A DNA stretch of 64,000 bases from Hypsibius dujardini (taxonomy: Eukaryota > Tardigrada > Eutardigrada > Parachela > Hypsibiidae), in the NCBI GenBank assembly GCA_001579985.1, contig LRSR01001091.1, forward strand, positions 1 through 64,000. Direction: 5' to 3'. The notes under the pieces are model-generated. The model had not been told where the DNA came from. It was given only the letters and a program-made list of their open reading frames with translations, and ran no database searches. The position numbers and the translations under genes are program-made. Below, piece by piece: positions 47,061 through 58,148 of this stretch; positions within the stretch are counted from its first letter, which is position 1, and every line of letters starts with the position of its first letter.

Positions 47061-48408
47061 TGCATATATTACTGATTCTCCCTGTACCATTTCAGTGCTG
47101 CCGCGTTAGTTTGCATCCAAAAGTCCAGACTACATTCGTGTGAGGGCGTATCTCATTGTCAGATCACAGCCAGGAGGAGGATTAAATTTTCTCCCATTAG
47201 ATACATTCTTTAGCGTTTTTACTTGGTAAAAGTGAAACGAAAAATCGGTCACACGTCGAAAATCACAACACAAATTCGAACTCAGACATCTTATGCCGTC
47301 TCAATGCTTCCAGTTCCTCAGCATTACGTTGAGCGATGCGTTTCGCTAGATCACTGCTATGGTGGGTGGGACGGCAGCGGTTCCACCACATTCGAGAAAA
47401 GACTCTCGAACGACCGTTCCGATTCGTGGCCAAAGTCCCCTTCTGCCCCCGTGAAGGAATCAACCATCAGGTTGTAGTAGTACTGCATGGTGAGCACCCG
47501 GCGCGGTGCGGGGTGCAATTTTTCCGCCTTTCGCTATTGCATTGTAATCATCGTATAGACCATAACTATAAATCCTAGGGAAGATCAATAAAGTTAAGAA
47601 ATAAAATAGTTTAAATTTTCATATCTTTATAAAAACATGGCCTAATACCCGAAATAAGAAATACAAAAATACGGACAAAGTGTATTAGCCAAATTAGATT
47701 AATTTTGCATACAAACAGCGCGGAATGACGCGGCAATAATCCTTCACGGTGCGTACGCGGAAAAAATTGCCCGTTTTCTAGGCGGAGCTGCGCGGAATAT
47801 CCGTGTCCGCCGCGGCGCGGATTTCCCTCTCTACATTGTGCATACTGTACGAGGTAAGACTTCTAAGTTGACGCAGCGAGGAAAACAGGGAGCGCACATG
47901 TCGGAACTGATGCGATGTGTGTGCAGACGAGCAAGTGGCGCCCCTACAGCCTCAAATCCGACAGTTTTTACAGCAAAATTTCTCCTTTTTTTCAAGCACT
48001 CGTACGTAGTTCACAACCCGATTCCTGCTTTTGATTGGGTAACATCTTGTTACCAGTTTTTTTTTTACTTTTTCGAAGTTTCAAATGTCAAATTTATTGG
48101 CAAATCGTGAAACAACAGGGAAAATAGAAAGTGCGTCAACTTAAAAGCGATTTTGCCAGTGCGTCAAACTTAAAAAAGTTTACCTAGTACTGACTGCACA
48201 TTGCGCACTAGGAATGCCGAGTCATGAACTGCAGCTGGTTGTCAGCTGTTCCTATGATGATTGTCATTTATTGCAGCCGTTAAAACTAATTAAATTCATT
48301 TTCAGAGACGCACGTTACACTCTTTTCTTTTGCTAAAACAGCTGATGCGACATTGACCGCATAAATGTCCTAGTCGCGCACTGTAAACGAAAATCCAACC
48401 TTTTCTCT
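47061..48408. other. Spacer between QNG1-like pseudogene and sulfiredoxin
   Basis: No gene recognised. TAAGTTGACGCAG near 47864 is inverted at 48133-48144 and again, with one extra base, at 48161-48173, hinting at a small inverted-repeat element of about 280-310 bases. ORFs are short and overlap on both strands. Confidence 0.5.
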
Positions 48409-48948
48409 ATGAGTGCTTTCCTTATTTCTCGCACTACTCTGCTGCTCCAACGAATTGTCCTACCCAGCCTTGCCATGGTCTCCTCCCCCTCACTGCTCTC
48501 CACGACGACGGAGGAGCAAAGCAGCATACACGGCAGAAACGTCAACGAAATCCACATGGTCCCATTCCAAGTGATTACGCGACCCATTCCTCCCGTTCTT
48601 GACGTTCGTACCATACCGAAAATACTACGCACCCCTTTACGTTTAATTGCTTCATTTTTGGGGGTTGATGTACTAAAAATGATGTTTTCACATTTGTTTC
48701 AGGATAAAAAGGTCTGCAGTTTAATCTCCGCCATTTCCGATGAGGAGAATGTTAAAAATGTCCCACCTCTTGATGTGCTCTGGATCACCGGCTCGGAAGG
48801 AGGGCAATATTACTTCTCTTTCGGCGGATGTCATCGTTATGAGGCGTATAAACGCATCGGCGCCAAAGAAATTCCCTGTAAATTGATCCGATCGACCATC
48901 AACGATCTTCGAACCTATTTAGGCTCCTCGACCCCTCAGCTCAAGTAG
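48409..48948 (+). CDS. SRXN1: Sulfiredoxin
   Basis: Sulfiredoxin reduces hyperoxidised (sulfinic) 2-Cys peroxiredoxins using ATP. Exons 48409-48603 and 48703-48948 give 146 residues. The family text is clear: SIHGRNVNEIHMVPFQVITR, PIPPVLD, then after the intron KKVCSLISAI, VPPLDVLWI, the active-site block YYFSFGGCHRYEAYKRI with the catalytic Cys, and STINDLRTYLGSSTPQL. The N-terminal 35 or so residues are hydrophobic with Arg and no acids (MSAFLISRTTLLLQRIVLPS), compatible with mitochondrial targeting or a downstream start at MVSS. The 99-base segment 48604-48702 is taken as an intron because it interrupts the conserved VLD-KKV join and ends in TTGTTTCAG; it is free of stops and a multiple of three, so unspliced RNA would still read through. 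Confidence 0.93.
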   Translation: MSAFLISRTTLLLQRIVLPSLAMVSSPSLLSTTTEEQSSIHGRNVNEIHMVPFQVITRPIPPVLDVRTIPKILRTPLRLIASFLGVDVLKMMFSHLFQDKKVCSLISAISDEENVKNVPPLDVLWITGSEGGQYYFSFGGCHRYEAYKRIGAKEIPCKLIRSTINDLRTYLGSSTPQLK

Positions 48949-50343
48949 AAAATATTTTCTTTTGTTTTGTATTCTCTTTTTATATAGATTTTTCATTTTT
49001 TGTAGTATGTCGGAGATATTTTATAGGTACCGGTAATAAGGCAATCAATTGACTGGTCTGGAAGTCTTGTGGTCAGCATGTTAGTGTAAGCAAATGCATC
49101 AATCATCAATCAATCAATCATCCAGTATTTGATATTCCTCCAAACCGATCGTTTTCGAGAACGTTCTTGATGGTTTGATTCACATAATGTTGTGTCAGAA
49201 TTTAATTTTCTATCGATTGGTGCCGATGGATAACTTTTTGGAAAACAGGATGCAGAGTTATGTCTATATTTGATTGGGCAGTGTGCATGCACTTCCGGCT
49301 ATGTTGATTAATGAGACATGGTTCAGTTGTGCCCATTATTAGTTTTAGGAAATATTTCGTTCCATTTCACATTTTAAATTTAAGATAAAGTCAGGAAATT
49401 TGCGCAGTTTTTTTATTTTTTGAATTTGATACATTACTGGGAATGAGTTTTGTCTTTGTTCAGTCGAATTCATCGCAATTCATCAATCATTCAATAGAAC
49501 TTGTTTGCGCAGTCTTGTGGTGTTGTTCCAGTGCTAGCCTCAATCAATCAAAACTCTTGCTCACGCAAAGGCTGTGGGAAATCCCTTTTCCATTTTACAC
49601 ATTTTTCGTTTCGTGAATTAATGAATATTCATATTGGTCACACGTCGCACGTAGTGTTTGGTTTTATGGAGAGATAAGATTCCTCGTCTCATTTTCATCT
49701 GTCGAGGTCAGTTTACAGAAGGAACAGCAATCGAATTCCGGTGTTTGTGTGTGGGTTTGATTCTGTCGGTCAGTGTGAAGCTTTTCTCCAGATTCCTGAC
49801 GCCACAGACAAGGCAGTGCGCATTTACTGCAGCACTTCATAGGCTGACTGGTAGGTGGATTGAATGATCGGCTGCCGTTGCTTTGTGGGTTCATTTCCAC
49901 ATTTCCTTTCCCCCTTTTTCCCGAAGAACGCCATCATGTTTACCGCAGTGAATGTATATTTTTACAGCATTCAAAGTGACATAACATTTGTGGGTTAACC
50001 ACCCTGAAAAGCGACGAAGAATTTGCAGGATTTAATTTTGTTTCCACCGCTGTTTTCAAGGCAGCAACGGGTGCTTGATTGACTTGGTTTACTAGCGCAT
50101 TTCTTGCCGAACATTTAAACGCGTCATCAAGCGTTTGATTGTTGATTGATTGGAAACGAATAACTGCGGAGCCGAGTGGTTGATTGATTAGTTTTCGACA
50201 TTTTTCTTTTTCTCGAGTTTCTAGCACAATGCTCCTCTCACTGTTGGCACTGCGTCACGATTCTTCGTTTTCAGGTTGGCAATCTGGGATTTTTTCGCCA
50301 TTTTCAGCAGCTGCTGCTGAAAAGAAAACAATATATTCGAAAA
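48949..50343. other. Spacer upstream of the TGN38-like gene
   Basis: About 1.4 kb with TCAA/TTGA runs near 49100-49120 and 50125-50190. It presumably includes the sulfiredoxin 3' UTR and the TGN38-like promoter. No gene or TATA box was recognised. Confidence 0.5.
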
Positions 50344-52653
50344 ATGGGCATCCTCCCATGGCGTCTTTCCCCTGCGAATTTGTCCGGAATCGGAATGATT
50401 CTTCTTCTTCTGTTGTCTCTCACTTTCGTAATTCAAAGGTAAGTTTCGACTGAAATAAGTATCTCGTTTGATCGTGGCTGTCTTGACCGTACTCAGTCAG
50501 CGATCCTGAAGTCTGTTTTATTTTTCAGTAAAAACGATCAACAATCAAGCAATCAATGAATGTGTTGAACCAGATGCGACATAGTTCCCACTGTTTACTT
50601 TACTTGACATTAATACTGTTACTTCTGTTTCGTAATCACGTTTTCTTTTGTCTTTCAGTGGCCAGGCAGCACCAGCGGCGATCCCTCTCGCGAGTTCCCC
50701 TGCTCCGCTCAAAGGTGGTAACGCCAGCGAACTAATGGAGCCACAGGCAGTTAGCATCGTCGCCAGCGCCGTTGGCTCTGCAGCACTTAAGGGACCGGAT
50801 ACCCTTCCTACTGCCGCCGTTGACGCCGGCCCAACAGCAGCGCCAAAATCTAAGATACAATCACCAGCAGTAGCACATACTGCGAGCGAGAATCCTCAAG
50901 GTACGACGGACAAGCCCATGGTTGTCAGAGCTGCAACTGGCACAAGTACAACGGCGATAGCGGGAGGCGCCGCCTCTGTTCCGGGGATGGATGGCCCAAC
51001 AAAGCCAAATCTCTTGCCAGAACTGGCAAAAATTGGTGTGTACATTTTTACGAGTTGTTTTGTATTAGCCTCGGTGTACGTGGTTTGTGCTGTTTCACTT
51101 TTCTGACGACTATTTGGGATGTGCGTGTCTGTTTCATGCCTGTCAGTATGTCCGTCTGACTGATTGTTTGCTTGTCTTTGTATCTAGTTGCCTTAATAAT
51201 ATCTCTGTATTTGTCTGAATGTCTTGTCTTGTCTTGTCTGTCTGTCTGCCTATCCGTCTTTTCACATATTTGTCTGACTGTCTGTCTGTCTGCCTGCCTG
51301 CCTGCCTGTCCGTCCATCTTTTAACCAGTCTGTCTTTCAACATGTCTGTCTGTTTGTCTGCATGTTTTTCCGTCTGTCTGCTTGTCTGTCTGCTTGCTTG
51401 TCTGTCCAATGTTCTCTTTGTTTTTGATTAATTGTCTGCCTGCCTGTCTGCACATGTGTCAAGTGTCCAGTTTATTTGTTTGCTTAATTGTCTGCCTCCC
51501 TGTTTGCCTGTTTGTCTGTTCATGCAGTTTATTTTTTTGCTTAATTATCTGACTGCGTAGCTCCTTAATGCTATAGATGTCCCATGTTTCTGAGCTTGAA
51601 GCGGCATCTCCTGAGCTCCCCGCACCGCGTGGAACGTTTGTTTGGCTCACTCTTTATGCTCTCTCCCAGATGTTCCCGTTACAGACTCTATTATCGCCCC
51701 ATCCAATGCGTCCACAGTAGGCGCATCCATCGCAGCAGCAAAAGATGCCACAACTTCATCTCCGCCGTCCTCCGGCTCAACGACGAGCACATTAACCACC
51801 GTAGCCACCGCTGAACCGGTGAAGCAACCGGACGTGGCACCCGTACCGCTGGTTGGCGAGACGCCACCTCCCGCCAACGAAGTTACGTCGCCGTCCGGGA
51901 AGGTGACGAAGAAGGACAAAGGCCCGTCGATCCACTCGATTGATCCCGACGCGGAAGAGAATGAGGAGGAGTCAGACGGGGAAATGGGGAGGAGTGACGG
52001 AGAAGGTGGTGATGGCCCCCCGGACGGTAGGTCGTTTGGCGGTAGTGGGGCTATTAAGGGGAAGACCGGGAGGGATGGACGTCCGCCGATTAAACATGTG
52101 GAGATTCCGATCGGCGGTGGGCCCGCGGTCAAAACAAAGCATGGTGAGGGTGAAGAAGACGGAGAGGATGGCGGTTATCTACATTATGTCATGTTTTTGC
52201 TGATCGTCGGGGCTTTGGTATTTGGCTTTATCCGCAGGAAACGGGTGAGTGAAAGTAGATTGTTTGTCCCCTTGACTGATTGGCTGATGGATTTTTTCGC
52301 TCAAGCGCTCGATTGGACCCTAATTATAGATGATAGAAATAAATGATAGGTTAATACGGGTTAATAGACAGCACTTCCGAAAAGCGCATTGTCATTTATA
52401 TACTTCAGCTCGATATTTGTTATCGCACCAGAACGTTTAATCGAACTTTAACTTCTCACACTTTTTAAAAGTATTTGATGTTTCATGCATAATTAATATT
52501 AAAATGATAATAATGTTGCTAATTTTTTTTCGTTTTGCTTTGTAGATTTTGGCATTTGTCATCGAAGGAAGGCGATCGGACGGACGTCGGCGGGGAGCCG
52601 GCGGCAGCAGCGCCACCTACCGCAAGCTCAAAACCAACTCAGATGAGGAGTGA
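50344..52653 (+). CDS. TGOLN2: TGN38/TGOLN2-like trans-Golgi membrane protein
   Basis: A type I membrane protein that cycles between the trans-Golgi network and the cell surface. Exons 50344-50438, 50659-51035, 51670-52244 and 52546-52653 fit by phase and give 384 residues. A signal peptide (MILLLLLSLTFVIQS core) is followed by a low-complexity lumenal region rich in Ala, Pro, Thr and Ser, then an acidic and Gly-rich stretch (DPDAEENEEESDGE). One membrane span follows (YVMFLLIVGALVFGFI) and then a basic tail. The tail is diagnostic: RKRILAFVIEGRRS and, near the end, TYRKLKTNSDEE, matching TGN38 (KRKIIAFVLEGKRS, DYQRL), so YRKL is the likely Tyr-based retrieval signal. The lumenal part does not align, as is usual for this family. 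Intron 2 is full of TCTG tracts. Confidence 0.85.
51120..51520. repeat. TCTG-rich tract in TGN38-like intron 2
   Basis: Interrupted TCTG, CTGC and TTTG units through most of intron 51036-51669. Confidence 0.88.
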
Positions 52654-54507
52654 AACTTCTCTCTCTCCATCACTCTGCCAAAAAAGAGGGTGTCCGCACA
52701 AAACGGTTGACCGACGGTTTCGTCAGTCATAACCCGGAAATATGAATGGAGTGTGCGGCGGTATTTCGTCGGTCTCGCCGGTGTAGGTACATGTGGGTGA
52801 ATGTAGTCATATTTGCCTTTTCGAAAAAATGGAGGAGTTGGACACTCGGGATTCGGGGGAATATTACGCAGAGAAGATGATCGAGAGCTGCTGCTGGGTT
52901 TGTTTCTGTTATGTGATAGCGCCTTATCCTTCCGTGATCTTTCACACTAATAAGATTGATGATGACGCTGAAGAACCGTTCATTGATTTGATGATACATG
53001 TGTCAAAATTAACTGAGTAACGTTTCTTTTTGTTCGGTTTTTTTGGTTGGTTGTTTCGTTGCACATTATTATTGGATGTCGTTTTCGTTGCGTATGACTG
53101 TTTTCTCACTACTTCGACTGACCATGCTGGAGTTGTTACTCATCCGTCTATGTTAACATTTCCCTTATCTTTGAGCGAATATACATGTACGAGGCGCTTG
53201 ATTTATTATTATCTGTAGCGTTGGATATAGGGATCGTTTATGTTTGCATTGAAAACGGAGATATAATAATGTACCAGCCACGAACTCGTGCCCGCCGTTC
53301 AGTGTGGGCAAACAGCAAACATGTGTCACCGTCGAGCCAATGACTGGACTTTGGATTGAATTGGCGAGTTTATTGAGCTCTTATGTTCGTGCCAGAACGA
53401 ACTGGACTTTGCAAAGACGACTAGCAATGAGGGAGGAGGACTCTGCTATAATCACCTCAAAGAGGTGTCCAATTTTTTGCCAACCTTCCCTATTGCCATG
53501 TCGAAGCTTGAAAACAGCGTTACAGTGAAATATTGGCATTACAAATATAAACCATTCCGTTAAGGGGAACCTGGCGCTTTGTTTTAGTCTGAAATTTGTG
53601 ACAGGTCGCCGAGCGTGTTGGCACAGAATATAGGTTCACAACTCCACTCACTATTTTCTACCAAATTATGGTCAAATTGCAAACTTTGCCTTTTCTACTT
53701 TTTTCAAAAAAAGTCGCATGACGTCACCAGGTCCTTTTCTCCCGTTTGGACATTCTTTTGAACATTTCTTAGACGAATTTCGTCAGATTTAATGCGTATT
53801 AGGCAGGTTCGATAGATCTGCAGATTCGTTACACCCAAAAAGCAGCGTTTTTGTCTATCGTGTCTAATCAGGAAGTAAAAGTGAAAAAACACGGCGACGC
53901 AAGTTCATCCCATTCCAAAACGAGAAATTTGCGAAGCTTTTCGGTAATTTCTATCTTGTTACACAAGGTAAACTATAACGCCGAGTTTTTGGTGTCAAAA
54001 ATTTGAGTATCTATCTAAAAAGTCCGAAATTTAGTAAATCAGACGGAATTAACGGTTGTCGTTAATTTTACTATTTTTTACAAACAGTAGCTACATCCGA
54101 AAGAATAGGATCTGAACTTGTAGGAGGAGCCAAGTTTATTCCTTCACTCTTGTCCTCTCCTAATAAAGGTAATCAGTAATGAGCAATGCCAGTATATGCC
54201 TAGTGGTACGGAGTTCCCTTCCAAATCTGCACATTGCTCCACCTCCTGATGTGCACATTTTTTGAGCTAGTGCCAATGGAATCCATATTGCATTGGAGGT
54301 GAGATAGTGTTTACAAAAGTGATTTAAATTTGAAGGCCAAGTCTCACTATGCTGAAAGGGTGACTTTTGTTTGTAAACATAGACTATGACTCGGTCTTAT
54401 ACGAGTATATGTTCTGTATAATCAATTAACTGAGGATTCGGGCCGATGATGGTAAAAAGTTTTACGATCCATATCTGTCTCATCCTACGAAGTGTGGGCA
54501 GCTGTAA
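52654..54507. other. Convergent spacer with dispersed repeat
   Basis: Lies between the stops of the TGN38-like gene (plus) and the Cys-rich gene (minus). It contains copy 2 of the dispersed repeat at 53561-53757. ORFs at 52793-53020 (75 residues) and 53304-53528 (74 residues) have no recognisable family and probably lie in 3' UTR sequence. Confidence 0.5.
53561..53757. repeat. Dispersed repeat, copy 2 (longer)
   Basis: Begins TAAGGGGAACCTGGCGCTTT and ends near TTTGGACATTC. It matches 44134-44270 at both ends (also AGGTCGCCGA and ACGTCA) but has about 60 extra central bases. No ORF of note. Confidence 0.75.
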
Positions 54508-55756
54508 TCAGGCTGCAGGCTGATATCCCGGCACTATGGACGCACACAGGAGACTGCATGGGATGTCCGCGCAAAATCCGTCTTGACTGTTGCTGCTGCC
54601 TGGATTGAGACAACACAGTGGATGGCTCCCACCGACAGGGTTTCGTACGCAGTCGCTGCTCTTGCGACATTTCTGCGTGTTTTTCACGGTCGGCGCTCCG
54701 CAATACCTCACATCTGTTAGTGAAAAGGCACAAAGGCAATGATTAACTAAGGGAAATAGCAAACCTTTGGAAAACTACTGACCAGGGACGGTTTTAAAAG
54801 CGGAATTTAGAATCACACCATACTGATTCGCAAATACTCCCGCAGCTATGATGATTATAAAAATTTATTTCACCGCGTTGTGTACCCAGTATAATATATC
54901 TAGTGATTGTATAAATGCCGTGTTTTCCAAACCTTGAAATGCCACCATACAAAAGTTCTTGCGACCACAACGGTAAAATAAATTTGTGTCATTATCATAA
55001 ATATAGGAGTATTTGAAAAACATAGTATGGTGTAATTCTAAATTTGCTACAGCAAGAACCTTCATCTCCGACGTACGATTGAGGCATGCCGGGACGGCTG
55101 GACTTCCGGGAGCAGCACTACAGCAGGTCACCATGTGGCAGTCAGTGAGAACGCCGCAATGCGCCACGCATTTCATAAAATCCTGAAAATTGACTGTGAA
55201 ACTGCATACAGTCAGTATACACAGGTATACACTCTATTTTGACCGACCACGTCGGGATTCATTGCTGATTAAATAACGAGATATCAAATACATTTAAATC
55301 CACCGGCAAATTTTATTGAAGTTAAAAAGCCTATTTAATGTAAAAGAAAAGCCACATTTTCAGCAGTTAACACGCCATATTAAATAAATATCCCAACGTT
55401 TAAAATAAATATAGTATTTTTCAAATGAAACTCTGCTTTTAAATATCGCTTTCTATTTTTGTGGTTTTAAATAAAGTCAAAAATTATTATATTTAAAACG
55501 AAAACATGTTCTGATCCATTGAAAATATTTTGTAAAAATATTTAAACAACACTATCGGGATGAGAGATGTAGTAGTTATTATTGTTAACCTTCACGGACG
55601 ACTTACTGGGCAAAGTTTGACCGCACTGGGAGGAGCAGAAGCTGCGGATCCACCGGCCGGCGAAGGGGCTGCTGCCCCGCCGACGACCATCACACAAATA
55701 GCTGAAAATAAAACCGCAAATAGGAATATTGGATTCCGGTACAGGCAAAGATGCAT
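54508..55756 (-). CDS. Small secreted Cys-rich protein, possibly WAP-like
   Basis: Minus-strand exons 55756-55607, 55182-55077 and 54713-54508 fit by phase and give 153 residues. A hydrophobic signal (FLFAVLFSAICVMVVGG) is followed by an Ala/Ser/Pro linker. A first Cys cluster reads CVAHCGVLTDCHMVTCC. A second runs from VRYCGAP through QKCRKSSDC to HPLCCLNPG, then GFCADIPCSLLC. The C-x5-C...CC...C-x3-C spacing recalls WAP/four-disulfide cores (protease inhibitors, antimicrobials), but key spacing differs and I would not name the family. The splice from 55077 uses GTACGT; a later in-frame read through that donor does not lead to the last exon in phase. It lies head to head with the secreted gene at 56460. 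Confidence 0.65.
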
Positions 55757-56459
55757 TAAAATGGTAAAAAATACCAATAACAAAAACCAAAAAACCCGGT
55801 TCAGTAATGTGCTCACATGATCAAACACCATTACTATTCAATTCCAAATCAGGGGCACAACTAGCAGACAGAGGACGGGACAAAAAGTTTGGGGACACAA
55901 AAAATGCATCAGATTTGAGATTAGCAACTGGGTTCATAGACCTCTTTGGTCGGTCGATCGGATATGCTCGCGAATGCTGTAGACCTCGGCATATGTAGAC
56001 ACACACATGTAGTGGGCAGATATATACTCTCTCGCGAATATATCTATGTATTTCTTCAACAAATTTGACAGGATGACGGATCTGGGATGGCCTATTTTCA
56101 CCATATTGGGATGGATAGTCACGAACCTGGCACGTAGGTTTGCTAGATAAATAAATATACGACAGCTTGCACACGTTTGATCGGTTTCCCAACGTTAATT
56201 AAAATGCTAAAACTGCAGTCTAGATGGAAAAATCTCAGTTAACAAAATACCAATATAATACTCATATTATTAAAAATACTAAAATTATTGTAATTATCGT
56301 AAAAAGTACCGCGCAAATGTGGTCCATATGTGAGTAAAAAAATTAAAATTTTTATTCAGTAGTAAAAGCTTTAAAGTATATTGTTTTTATAAAGTAAACA
56401 AATACCAATGAAACTATTTGTTAAATACATTGGAGGGTGGGATGTGAAAACAGTGAAAA
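55757..56459. promoter_or_regulatory. Divergent spacer between two secreted-protein genes
   Basis: About 700 AT-rich bases between outward-facing start codons. No clear TATA box. ORFs such as 55821-56192 on the minus strand are not supported. Confidence 0.5.
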
Positions 56460-58094
56460 ATGATATGCCTAACTTGTTTTTTTTGGGGGTTCGTCTTAAA
56501 CTTTACTGTATATTCCGGTATCTGTCAAAGCAAGCCGTGTCTTCTGTATTCTGTAGATGGTCAGCCGCCACCAATGATGCCCGCAGGAGGCAGGGTCAAT
56601 TGTGCAAATTGTAAGCTTTTCTGCCGACTGAAACTCAAACAGAGCTCTTACACGTAGTCAGACTAACTCTTAATGGGAGATGCTGCTAGATCGCGACATG
56701 GATCAGCTAGCGAGTCCTCTCCATGGCCAAGGCTTCTCTTTCCTCCCAGAGACTCCGTCGGGGGCGGACAAGATACTTCTTGGAAGCGGATACGTCGTTG
56801 GCGACCCCCACGGACAGGACTGTCTCATCACCATTGAAGACACCACGACGGCTGGTGGGCAAAACGGCGACCACCGCATTCCCAGCTCCACTTCCAGCGC
56901 CATCGCCGTGACACCCATGTACATGTCGAAGAAAAAAACTAGCGTCCATTACTGTGACAATTAAAAAAATTCTAATCGAAAATTATGATAGCGGGAACTA
57001 CATTTTATATGGAACGGGGGCGCCGTACCGCGGCATCGCGGCCTACGCATTGGAGTGCCGCAGTAACCATCCCATCAGTGAGGACATGCTCTTTCTACCG
57101 TCGGATTACTTTGTCAAACAAATTACGGTAGTTTTGGTAGCTTGATTTCTTGTTTGGCTGTAAAAGACCAGGGTTGATCTAGCGAAATGAATTGGGTAGG
57201 TTTCAAACACTGGAACGGACCATCAGCATACCACGGCGCTAATCGTCACGCTCAACTATGATCAATCACCGACTGCCTTTGAAATTACGGTAATCATATT
57301 TATCTACTCTTTTCCTATGCTTCAAAAACTATTTCGGTTATCTGTCGGTCTGTCTATCTGATTGTCTGACTGACTGTCTGCCTGTCTGCCTGTCTGCCTG
57401 TTTATCTGTTTGTCTGTCTGTGTCTGTCTACGTGACTGCCTGTCTATTGTTTGTATATTTGTATCTGCTTATCATGCTTGGTGGTGTTTGAGTTCTCATT
57501 TCTTTTAGACAGCTGGTGACCGTTTTCGCCTCTCCCCTTGCATTACTGTCTTCCCGCATCAACACGTAACAGACGTGGCCTTGGTAGACCGGAATAAGGC
57601 AACCATTATCATCTTCTCTAACGACAATCTTGACTCAAAATCTGATCCCAAGGATCGCTACGCTCCCATCTATCTATCTGCTTACAATTTCCGGAACGCC
57701 ACGTTGTGTGGTTTCGTGCCGGTGGAACATACAAAAAAGGTGGAGTTGTGGATCCATGAAGGCAATATCATTGCGACTTTCGCCCAACAAATGCCAAGGA
57801 GCAAACGCAGTTTTATTCGCTGGTTCAGCATTAAGATAACGGGGAGGATCTGCAAGGCGGAACCGTGGGCGCTGCAGAGTGTAATGGGGGCTTTGCCGTG
57901 GGAAACAGGATTTTCTGTGCGTGAGTGAAATTAGAGTCAGATCGCCCTGCAAATAAATAAGACAAATTCCGCACTGCTTAGTTCCTCCTGGAAATCCATC
58001 TTTGCTATTTCCATTCACGGTGGACAATATCCTTTGTGGTAGGTCGGAAATATTTCTGCAGGCAAACAGACAGACAAACCGGCAGGCAGCAACA

Positions 58095-58148
<54 letters not shown>

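Noticed and set aside
52793-53020. 75-residue ORF after the TGN38-like gene
   Set aside because: Likely 3' UTR; no signal, domain or splice support.
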